NCBI GenBank assembly: GCA_963752815.1
Contig: CAVVZI010000021.1
Span: 496,001-560,000 of the forward strand
DNA from: Sva-07 sp963752815
Lineage (GTDB): Bacteria; Actinomycetota; Acidimicrobiia; Acidimicrobiales; Ilumatobacteraceae
Length of the DNA stretch: 64,000 bases
Direction of reading: 5' to 3'
Positions 57,867 through 64,000 of this stretch are shown in pieces (positions within the stretch are counted from its first letter, which is position 1; each line of letters starts with the position of its first letter). The notes under the pieces were generated by a model. It was not told the DNA's origin, ran no database searches, and saw only the letters and a program-made list of their open reading frames with translations. The position numbers were made by a program, and so were the translations under genes.

Positions 57867-59941
57867 ACGAACGCAGCCGTCGAGGAATCACCATCGGAGC
57901 CAGCGTGGCCGCCGTCCTCGGGCTGCTCGCGGTGATGGGTGCGTTCGTGGTCGAGCGTGTCGCCGACGAAGAGGCCACCACGTCGACGACGTCGACGACA
58001 TCGACCACCACCACCTCCACCACGTCGACGACCTCGACGACGGTGCCGGAGACGACCACGACGGTGGGCGTGCCGGCCATCGCCAACGCCGGTGTCGACC
58101 AGGCGGTCGATCGAGGAGCGGCAGTCCAACTTGCGGCAGTCGGCATTGCGGCCGGCACGCCCGACGCGTCGATCGCGTGGGCGCAGACGTCGGGCCCGGA
58201 CGTGACGGCAGGCGCGGGGACGCTCGCGGGACCCACGCCCACGTTCACCGCGCCGGACGACGTGACGACGGTGGTCTTCGATCTCACCGTCACGGGAACC
58301 GACGGAACGACGGCTGCCGACACGGTCGTCGTGCGGGTGTTCGAGGATTCGACCCAGATGGTGTTCGTCGACGGTGAGCTCGGCGACGACGAAGCGGGCG
58401 ACGGCACCGTCTTCGCTCCGTTCCGGTCGCTGCGTCATGGCATCGAGGCCGCCGAGGGAAGCGACGTGTACGTGCGCTCGGTGGGCACCTACGACGTGTC
58501 GGATGCGGCGCTCGCGGTCGACGCGACGACGAGCATCTACGGCGGCTACGACGACGGGTGGCTGCGGGACGTGTCGGCGCGCACGGCGGTGACGGTTCCG
58601 TCCGGCGGGTTGTCGTACGTCGACGCGACCGCGATCACCCTGTCGGCGCTCGACATCGTCAGCGCGGACGCGCCCCCGGGGGCACCATCGGTGGCGGTGT
58701 CGATCGACGGTGCCGGGAGCGTGACGATCAGCGACAGCAATGTCACCGGCGGCGCCGGTGGTGTCGGCGCAGCGGCCGGGCCGGGCGGCAACAGCATCGG
58801 GGTGTCGGCCGCCGACGTCGGCGAGCTCGACGTCGTGCGATCCACCATCACGGGCGGGACCGCCGGTGCCGGTGGTGCCGCAGCGGGCGCAGCCGCGGGA
58901 GCGAGCGCGGCACCCACCGCCGGCGCGGCGGGAGTGCAGGACGCGGCCGGTGCAGGCGGGGCGGGGACGAGCGCGGGAGCGCCGGGCGGCAAGGGAGGAG
59001 CGATCGGAGCCGGCGGGCAGCCCGGCGTGGCGGTGGCCGGCGCCGCCGCGTCCGGCGGTACCGGAGGCTCGAGGCCCGGTGCACCGGGCGCCGGGGGTGC
59101 AGGTGGTCCGGGCGGTGCGGGCGGTGCCGGAGGGATCGGGACGGTCCCACCGACCGATGACCTGAAGATTGCGATCGCCTCCCCGGGCGTCGAAGCGGGC
59201 GACGGAGGCAACGGCGTGGGCGGGAACGGTGGTGGCGGCGGCGCCGGCTCGGCATCCGGTCGTGGTGGTGGCGGTGGCGGCGGCGGTGGTGCGAGCGCCG
59301 GTACGGCCGGCGGCCCGGGAGGATTCGGTGGTGGTGCATCCGTCGGGCTCGTCGCGAGCGGCGTCGACCGTCTCCGCGTGATCGAGTCGTTGGTCGCCGG
59401 CGGGGTCGGGGGCGCGGGATCGCCAGGATCCGTCGGCACCGCCCAGTCGGCGGGCGGTGCGGCCGGGGGAGCGGGCGCGGGCCCCACGTGTTCCGCAGCG
59501 TGCCCCGCTGCCGATCTGCCCGGGGCGGGTGGAGGTGGCGGTGCCGGAGGTTCCGGCGGTGAAGGTGGCCAGGGCGGGGGCGGCGCGGGCGGTGCGTCGA
59601 TGGGTCTCGTCACCGCGACGGTCGACACGGTCGAGGTGCATTCGTCGACCCTCCGCGGCGGCACGGGCGGCCCCGGAGCGATCGGCGGCGTCGGCGGACG
59701 GAACGGCGCGAGTGGCGCCAACGGGTCGGCCGCCGCGGGTGGAACCGCGCCGGGCACGTTGACCGAGACGCGAGCCGCGTCGGGCGTGGGTGGTGGCGGC
59801 GGTTCGTCGTTCGGGTGGTACGACGACGGCGATTCGGGGGAGATCCTCGACGACGAGACGTTCGAACCAGGTACGGCCGGTGTGGGCGGAGTCGGCAGCC
59901 AGCCAGGCCCGTCGGGGACCGCAGGCGCCACGAATCTCTGA
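57863..59941 (+). CDS. glycine-rich surface protein with Ig/PKD-like and beta-helix-like regions
   Basis: 692 residues. One membrane helix or uncleaved signal anchor (about 10-32), a Thr-rich linker of TTS repeats (about 38-66), then a PKD/Ig-like domain (ANAGVDQAVDRGAAVQL...TVTGTDGTTAADTVVVRVFE, to about 168). A beta-helix-like stretch (FRSLRHGIEAAEGSDVYVRSVGTYDV) follows. From about 290 on there is a Gly/Ala-rich region of GG-x repeats interrupted by short rungs (VDRLRVIESLVAGG, VDTVEVHSSTLRGG). This is reminiscent of PE_PGRS proteins in composition only. Probably cell-surface; role unknown. ATG overlaps the cinA stop by 4 bp. Confidence 0.75.
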   Translation: MNERSRRGITIGASVAAVLGLLAVMGAFVVERVADEEATTSTTSTTSTTTTSTTSTTSTTVPETTTTVGVPAIANAGVDQAVDRGAAVQLAAVGIAAGTPDASIAWAQTSGPDVTAGAGTLAGPTPTFTAPDDVTTVVFDLTVTGTDGTTAADTVVVRVFEDSTQMVFVDGELGDDEAGDGTVFAPFRSLRHGIEAAEGSDVYVRSVGTYDVSDAALAVDATTSIYGGYDDGWLRDVSARTAVTVPSGGLSYVDATAITLSALDIVSADAPPGAPSVAVSIDGAGSVTISDSNVTGGAGGVGAAAGPGGNSIGVSAADVGELDVVRSTITGGTAGAGGAAAGAAAGASAAPTAGAAGVQDAAGAGGAGTSAGAPGGKGGAIGAGGQPGVAVAGAAASGGTGGSRPGAPGAGGAGGPGGAGGAGGIGTVPPTDDLKIAIASPGVEAGDGGNGVGGNGGGGGAGSASGRGGGGGGGGGASAGTAGGPGGFGGGASVGLVASGVDRLRVIESLVAGGVGGAGSPGSVGTAQSAGGAAGGAGAGPTCSAACPAADLPGAGGGGGAGGSGGEGGQGGGGAGGASMGLVTATVDTVEVHSSTLRGGTGGPGAIGGVGGRNGASGANGSAAAGGTAPGTLTETRAASGVGGGGGSSFGWYDDGDSGEILDDETFEPGTAGVGGVGSQPGPSGTAGATNL

Positions 59942-59985
59942 CGCGGTCGCCTATCGTGGCACCGCCCGGTGCGTCATCGGGTGCT

Positions 59986-60059
59986 GCCCTCGTAGCTCAG
60001 CTGGACAGAGCAACGGCCTTCTAATCCGTAGCGCGCAGGTTCGAATCCTGCCGAGGGCG
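59986..60059 (+). tRNA. tRNA-Arg (anticodon TCT)
   Basis: Cloverleaf: acceptor GCCCTCG/CGAGGGC (59986-59992/60052-60058), D-arm GCTC/GAGC, anticodon arm ACGGC/TCCGT with one C-T mismatch next to the loop CTTCTAA (anticodon at 60020-60022), and T-arm GCAGG-TTCGAAT-CCTGC. The discriminator is G and CCA is not encoded. TATCGT about 30 nt upstream may be its -10 box. Confidence 0.92.
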
Positions 60060-60085
60060 CGCACTGCTCGCGGTGTCTGCACGAG

Positions 60086-61405
60086 GTGCCGGCCCGTTGG
60101 CACAATGGCACGGTGGTGCTCGACGAATCGGCACGACGTGCGATCGAGCACGTCCGCTCGCTGTCGACCGGTGGTGCGCTCGACCCGGCGCTGCCGGTCA
60201 CGCTGCACTTCCATCCCGATGTGCCCTCTGGGGACGGCACCGTGCTCAGCTCGATCGCCTTGGACGGGCACTACCGGTCGCAGTTCGTCACCGGCCTGAG
60301 CAATGGTGGACTCACGGCCCGGCCCGATGGTGACCGGTGGCGGTGGGAGCAGCGGATGTTCGCCGGGGCCTACGACGCGGCTCCGCCCACGGCCCGCCCG
60401 GTGTACGGCTCGTTGGACGATCGCCGCAGCCCGTACGGCGGTTCGCCCCGGTTCGGGTCGTCCTACTTCCAACTCGACCCGCGCTCCCTCGACCGGGTGA
60501 CGTTCTGCTTTCCCGACAGCGTGCTCGAACCGACCGACGTGGGCACCGCCGACCGGATGGCGCTGCTCCCGTTGCTCCCGCACCGTGATCCCGGTGATCT
60601 CGATCACTACATCGAGGCCCAGGTGCACGGTGGCTTCTCGATCGAGCATGACGTGTCGGCGCTGGTGCTCGATCCGTGTTACCGCGGGACGCCGATCGAG
60701 AAGATCGCGCGCGGCATGCCGTGTGAGCTGCGATGGCACTCCGGCTACCGCGTCGCCGTCGAGGTGATCCAAGCGCACCCGACGTTTCGTGGCGAGGCCG
60801 TCGTCGCCGCCGCCGAGGCGATCGCGGTGGACGGCGAGCTGACCCCGTCCGCCATCGGTGATGCCCGTCGGGAGGGACGGTTCGATCTGCAGACGGTCAA
60901 GCAGATCTGGCACTACCTGGGCCGATTCGGGCGACGCGACCCGGCGTTCGTCGTCGGACGCGACGATCCGCGGACCACCGACGTGATCGAGTTGCTCACC
61001 GCGCATCTGCGGTTCGCCCACGAGGTGACGCCGGCGGGTCATGTCCACGCCCTCGACGTCGACGCCCTCGTCGATCCGGCGATCACGTTCTGCAGCGTGC
61101 GCGGCGACGGTGGCGCGTTGCTCGGTGTCGGCGCGCTGCGTCGCATGACGGCCGACCATGTCGAGGTGAAGTCGATGCACACTGCCGTGGATCGTCGCGG
61201 TGCCGGGACGGGTCGGGCCATGCTCGATCACCTGCTGGCCGAGGCGGCGGCGGCCGGCGCGCAGCAGGTCAGCCTGGAGACGGGCACCGGTGACGCCTTC
61301 GCGCCGGCGCACGGGCTCTACCGGTCGGCGGGATTTGTCGAGTGCCCGCCGTTCGGCGCGTACACGTCGAACCCCTACAGCGTGTGCATGACGCGCTCGA
61401 TCTGA
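60086..61405 (+). CDS. DUF3626 domain fused to a GNAT acetyltransferase
   Basis: The N-terminal 300 residues match DUF3626: VTLHFHPDVPSGDGTVLSSIALDGHYRSQF, TGLSNGGLTARPDGDRWRWEQRMF, SSYFQLDPRSLDRVTFCFPDS. The C-terminal 120 residues are a GNAT fold, with the acetyl-CoA loop in RRGAGTGRAMLDHLLAEAA and a typical ending LYRSAGFVECPPFGAYTSNPYSVCM. 439 residues. DUF3626 has no known function and the fusion may name its chemistry. GTG start at 60086; GTG codons at 60113 and 60116 behind CACAAT are alternatives. Lies 26 bp after tRNA-Arg. Confidence 0.82.
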   Translation: MPARWHNGTVVLDESARRAIEHVRSLSTGGALDPALPVTLHFHPDVPSGDGTVLSSIALDGHYRSQFVTGLSNGGLTARPDGDRWRWEQRMFAGAYDAAPPTARPVYGSLDDRRSPYGGSPRFGSSYFQLDPRSLDRVTFCFPDSVLEPTDVGTADRMALLPLLPHRDPGDLDHYIEAQVHGGFSIEHDVSALVLDPCYRGTPIEKIARGMPCELRWHSGYRVAVEVIQAHPTFRGEAVVAAAEAIAVDGELTPSAIGDARREGRFDLQTVKQIWHYLGRFGRRDPAFVVGRDDPRTTDVIELLTAHLRFAHEVTPAGHVHALDVDALVDPAITFCSVRGDGGALLGVGALRRMTADHVEVKSMHTAVDRRGAGTGRAMLDHLLAEAAAAGAQQVSLETGTGDAFAPAHGLYRSAGFVECPPFGAYTSNPYSVCMTRSI

Positions 61406-61521
61406 CCCGACGGGCGATCCCGGGCCGGCGCGTTCCCAGAGTTCGAATGCGGCTTCTTGTCGGTAGGCTGGTACGTCGCTGCGAGCGCCAGCGGTGCACC
61501 CCCGATGAGGCGAGGTTCTGA

Positions 61522-62040
61522 GTGAAGTTCAAGAAGGGCGAAACCGTCATCTACCCCCAGCACGGGGCCTGTGTCGTGCAGGGAACGAAGAAGATGGAGT
61601 TCTTCGGTGAGAAACAGGAGTACCTGATTCTCAAGACCGTCATCAACGAGATGACCCTCAAGGTGCCGATCGACAAGACCGACGAGGTCGGCGTACGTCC
61701 GCCGGTGTCGGCCGACGAACTCGAAGATCTCGTGGCCGTGCTCGCCAAGCCCGATCCGCGCGTGCCGTCCAACTGGAGCCGTCGGTTCAAGAACCACCAG
61801 GAGAAGCTGAAGAGCGGCGACGTGTACCAGGTCGCCGAGGTGGTCCGGAACCTCGCTGCCCGCAACCGTGACGCGTCGCTGTCGGCAGCCGAGCGCACGA
61901 TGTACGAGCGGGCCCGGGTCAACCTGATCTCCGAGATCTCGCCGGCGCTGAAGGTGTCGGCCGAGGAGGCCGAGGCCTACCTCGACGACGCGCTCGCCAA
62001 GGGCGTGCTCAAGACGCCCGTCGACGCCAAGAAGAAATAG
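61522..62040 (+). CDS. carD: CarD-family transcriptional regulator
   Basis: CarD binds RNA polymerase beta and stabilises open complexes at rRNA and other promoters. The RNAP-interaction (Tudor-like) domain spans residues about 1-55 (KKGETVIYPQHGACVVQGTKKMEF). A helical DNA-binding domain follows (NWSRRFKNHQEKLKSGDVYQVAEVVRNLAARNRD, LSAAERTMYERARVNLISEIS). 172 residues, close to the mycobacterial protein. GTG start. TAGGCT near 61470 may be the -10 box. Confidence 0.95.
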   Translation: MKFKKGETVIYPQHGACVVQGTKKMEFFGEKQEYLILKTVINEMTLKVPIDKTDEVGVRPPVSADELEDLVAVLAKPDPRVPSNWSRRFKNHQEKLKSGDVYQVAEVVRNLAARNRDASLSAAERTMYERARVNLISEISPALKVSAEEAEAYLDDALAKGVLKTPVDAKKK

Positions 62041-62071
62041 TTGTCGCGTGGGGTCAGGCTCCACGCAACAA
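62041..62071 (+). terminator. stop-abutting GGGGTCAGGC hairpin, copy c
   Basis: Begins directly after the carD TAG. Arms TTGTCGCGTG (62041-62050) and CACGCAACAA (62062-62071), with one mismatch; the loop side carries GGGGTCAGGCTC in sense. Confidence 0.7.
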
Positions 62072-62100
62072 GTCAGCCCAGCCAAGCTCAGCCCACCAAC

Positions 62101-62829
62101 TCAGAGGGTGAAGCGGACCGTCACGGGGAGGTGGTCGGAGATCGCCGCCCAGTCGTCGTCACCGGCCGGAACGGCGACCGACACGCCCGACGCGTGCGCC
62201 GGGAGCAGCACATGGTCGAGCACCTTGCTCGGGTTCCTCGACGGACACGTCGGGGGCGGGGTGAGATGTTCGATGCCGGGCAGCAGGTCGATCACGCTGC
62301 CGTCACGGTCGTCGTTGAAGTCGCCGCCGACGATCACCTCGTCGAGGTCGCCGTGCTCGGCCACCACCGTGCTGAGTCGAACGGCCTCGGCCCGCCGGAG
62401 ACCCGCATGCTGCTCGTGCGGTGACAGATGGACGTTGTAGGCGCGCAGCGTCGCGCCGTCGGGCCTGCCGATGCGTGCCCATTGCGCGATCCGGCGTTTC
62501 CACGACGACGTCGACGCCCTGTCGCTCACCTCGGTGTGCCCGGCAGCGGCGAGCGAGTGCGGCGTGAGGATCGTCAGCCCCTCGGCCAAGTGCGGCGCGA
62601 GGCGGGTGTAGGGGGAGTGCTTCCGGGCCCATGTGAACCGCATGCCGAGCATCCTCGCCAGGGCGACGGCCTGTGGCTTGCGGGTCTCCTGGAGCAGCAC
62701 CACGTCGGGCGATTCGGTGCCGAGCGCCTCGGCCACCCGTGCGATGTCGGGCTGGTGGGCGCCGTGGAGGTTCCAGGTGGTCACCGCCCAGTCGGTCACC
62801 GGAGGTGAGGAACCGGTCGGCTCTCGCAC
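62101..62829 (-). CDS. endonuclease/exonuclease/phosphatase-family protein
   Basis: EEP-fold metal-dependent phosphoesterase: TTWNLHGAHQPDIARV, VVLLQETRKPQAVAL with the Mg-binding Glu, YNVHLSPHE, VIVGGDFNDDRDGS and the C-terminal AISDHLPVTVRF with the catalytic Asp-His pair. About 242 residues from the GTG at 62829; the open frame continues upstream to 62871 but that overlaps the divergent promoter. Could be a nuclease or a lipid or sugar phosphatase. Confidence 0.88.
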   Translation of the reverse strand: MREPTGSSPPVTDWAVTTWNLHGAHQPDIARVAEALGTESPDVVLLQETRKPQAVALARMLGMRFTWARKHSPYTRLAPHLAEGLTILTPHSLAAAGHTEVSDRASTSSWKRRIAQWARIGRPDGATLRAYNVHLSPHEQHAGLRRAEAVRLSTVVAEHGDLDEVIVGGDFNDDRDGSVIDLLPGIEHLTPPPTCPSRNPSKVLDHVLLPAHASGVSVAVPAGDDDWAAISDHLPVTVRFTL

Positions 62830-62863
62830 ACCGTCACTCTGGCAGAGTGGCAGACTCGCCCGG

Positions 62864-63736
62864 ATGAGCAAGGTCGCATTTCTGGGAATGGGAACGATGG
62901 GTGCGCCGATGGCCCGGCACCTGCGCCGGGCCGGCCACGAGGTCGTGGTCTACAACCGCACGGCGTCGAAGGCGTTGGCATGGGTGGCATTGAACGGCGG
63001 GGCGGCGGCACCGACCCCGTTCGAAGCGGCCGAGGACGCCGACGTGGTGGCCCTCTGCGTCGGCAACGACGACGACGTACGCGAGGTGACGCTCGGGCCG
63101 CACGGCGCGATCGCCGGGATGCGCCCGGGTGCGGTGCTCGTCGACCACACGACCGCATCGGCTGGCCTGGCGCGGGAGCTGGCGGCGGTGTGTCTCGAGC
63201 GCGGGATCGGCTTCATCGACGCGCCGGTGTCGGGCGGCCAGGCGGGAGCCGAGAACGGTCAACTCACGATCATGTGCGGCTGCGACGACCCCGACGTGTT
63301 CGAGGCGACGAAGCCCGTGCTCGACACGTACGCCAAGTCGTGCGTGTGCCTCGGCCCGGCCGGTTCCGGCCAGCTGACCAAGATGGTCAACCAGATCTGC
63401 ATCGCCGGGCTCGTCCAGGGACTCGCCGAGGGCGTCAACTTCGCTCAACGGGCGGGCCTCGATGTCGACGAGGTGATCGACGTGATCGGCAAGGGTGCGG
63501 CGCAGAGCTGGCAGATGGACAATCGGGCGCGGACGATGGCGGCGAACTCGTTCGACTTCGGTTTCGCGGTCGAGTGGATGCGCAAGGACCTGGGCATCTG
63601 CCTGGAGGAGGCCGAGCGCAACGGTGCCCGGCTCCCCGTCGCTGCGCTCGTCGACCAGTTCTACAAGCAGGTCGTCGCCCGAGGCGGCGACCGCTGGGAC
63701 ACCAGCAGCCTCGTCGACCTCCTCCAACACCCCTGA
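62864..63736 (+). CDS. 3-hydroxyisobutyrate dehydrogenase-type beta-hydroxyacid dehydrogenase
   Basis: NAD(P)-dependent enzyme with the N-terminal Rossmann motif FLGMGTMGAPMARHL, the substrate-binding motif DAPVSGGQAGAENGQLTIM, and the catalytic Lys in GSGQLTKMVNQI. 290 residues. Related to HIBADH, tartronate semialdehyde reductase and glyoxylate/succinic semialdehyde reductases; the substrate is not decided. CAGACT 7 nt before the ATG may be the -10 box. Confidence 0.93.
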   Translation: MSKVAFLGMGTMGAPMARHLRRAGHEVVVYNRTASKALAWVALNGGAAAPTPFEAAEDADVVALCVGNDDDVREVTLGPHGAIAGMRPGAVLVDHTTASAGLARELAAVCLERGIGFIDAPVSGGQAGAENGQLTIMCGCDDPDVFEATKPVLDTYAKSCVCLGPAGSGQLTKMVNQICIAGLVQGLAEGVNFAQRAGLDVDEVIDVIGKGAAQSWQMDNRARTMAANSFDFGFAVEWMRKDLGICLEEAERNGARLPVAALVDQFYKQVVARGGDRWDTSSLVDLLQHP

Positions 63737-63738
63737 AC

Positions 63739-63762
63739 CGTTCGTGGGGTCAGGCACGAACG
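63739..63762 (+). terminator. stop-abutting GGGGTCAGGC hairpin, copy d
   Basis: Starts 2 nt after the dehydrogenase TGA. Arms CGTTCGTG (63739-63746) and CACGAACG (63755-63762), loop GGGTCAGG. Stem sequence differs from copies a-c but is fully paired. Confidence 0.7.
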
Positions 63763-63790
63763 CGACAGGTTGTCGAGCAGCGAGCGCGAC

Positions 63791-63825
63791 CTGTTGCGTG
63801 GTGCCTGACCCCACGCGACAGGTCA
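63791..63825 (-). terminator. stop-abutting GGGGTCAGGC hairpin, copy e (minus strand)
   Basis: On the minus strand the hairpin begins at the stop of the P450 gene (its first arm base is the final A of the TGA). Arms ACCTGTCGCGTGG and CCACGCAACAGGT with one wobble position and GGGGTCAGGCAC in the P450 sense. Nearly identical to copy a, 32 kb away. Confidence 0.7.
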
Positions 63826-64000
63826 GCGGACGGAGAGGGGCATGTGTTCGACGCCGCGGATGGTGAGACGGTCGCGGAAGGTGGGTTCGGCGAGCAGTTC
63901 GATCGAGTCGAACCGGCGGATCAGGCGGCCGATGGCCACCGATGCCTCGAGCTTGGCCAGCGAGGCACCCAGGCAGTAGTGGATGCCGGCGGCGAAGGCC
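63825..64000 (-). CDS. cytochrome P450, C-terminal fragment
   Basis: Only the last 58 codons lie in the window. The heme-binding region reads AFAAGIHYCLGASLAKLEASVAI, with the Cys ligand in HYCLG, followed by the usual C-terminal beta region (FRDRLTIRGVEHMPLSVR). The P450 class and substrate cannot be judged from this part. The gene runs in from beyond 64000 and is convergent with the dehydrogenase. Confidence 0.9.

Noticed and set aside
58700..59900. Repeat-rich DNA resembling an array (possible CRISPR)
   Set aside because: Repeats are irregular GGN codons inside an open frame; there are no constant-length repeats and spacers and no cas genes.
59986..60059. tRNA-Arg considered a pseudo-tRNA because of the C-T mismatch in the anticodon stem
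   Set aside because: All other stems pair, loops are canonical and the anticodon loop is standard, so a functional tRNA is more likely.

Overview
The window is a high-GC chromosomal segment from an actinobacterium. An Acidimicrobiia (Ilumatobacter-like) origin is an inference. It rests on a CarD regulator, a mycothiol-type Rv2466c-family protein, an AfsR/SARP regulator, many start codons sitting 5-9 nt behind a TAnnnT box (leaderless pattern), and the gene order rimP-nusA-ylxR-infB...rbfA-truB-ribF-rpsO-pnp. No insertion sequence, prophage, CRISPR array or rRNA was seen; one tRNA-Arg(TCT) is present.

Layout. 1-3001: MoxR-DUF58-VWA (Bat-type) operon on the minus strand. 3.1-7.8 kb: small conserved protein, geranylgeranyl-reductase-type flavoprotein, Tat-type PGRP amidase, SDR and MaoC hydratase. 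7.8-9.6 kb: proS. 9.6-28.2 kb: the translation/RNA superoperon rimP-nusA-ylxR-infB, then a roughly 5.8-kb interruption, then rbfA-truB-ribF-rpsO-pnp-dapB. The interruption holds a repeat-bearing membrane protein, a giant SARP-pseudokinase-STAND-WD40 regulator and a DsbA-like protein. 28.2-32.5 kb: NMT1/SsuA-type ABC importer and a zinc-type dehydrogenase. 32.5-39.3 kb: Tpx, a VTT-like membrane protein, an acyl-CoA ligase, secreted cupredoxin, beta-helix and DUF1996 proteins, AraC regulator and VOC protein. 39.4-42 kb: polar amino-acid ABC importer (minus). 42-46 kb: TetR plus ferritin-like diiron protein, LPG-synthase-like membrane protein, trans-aconitate methyltransferase. 46-57.9 kb: wHTH-dapA-rnj-lipoprotein-ftsK, then ECH and SMP-30, then rimO-pgsA-cinA. 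57.9-64 kb: glycine-rich surface protein, tRNA-Arg, DUF3626-GNAT fusion, carD, EEP phosphatase, beta-hydroxyacid dehydrogenase and the C-terminus of a cytochrome P450.

Two window-wide signals stand out. First, five genes are followed 0-3 nt after the stop codon by a hairpin whose loop side always carries GGGGTCAGGC in the sense orientation, while the stem sequence varies with compensating changes. A second family of roughly 52-bp palindromes (one perfect) sits in three other 3' regions. Second, 15 genes are broken by single-base frameshifts (17 events), and every one is repaired by removing one base from a homopolymer. None falls in the core housekeeping genes apart from the truB C-terminus. 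The likeliest cause is homopolymer overcalling in the assembly, but the uneven distribution deserves a read-level check. Coordinates of frameshifted genes are given as whole reconstructed genes.
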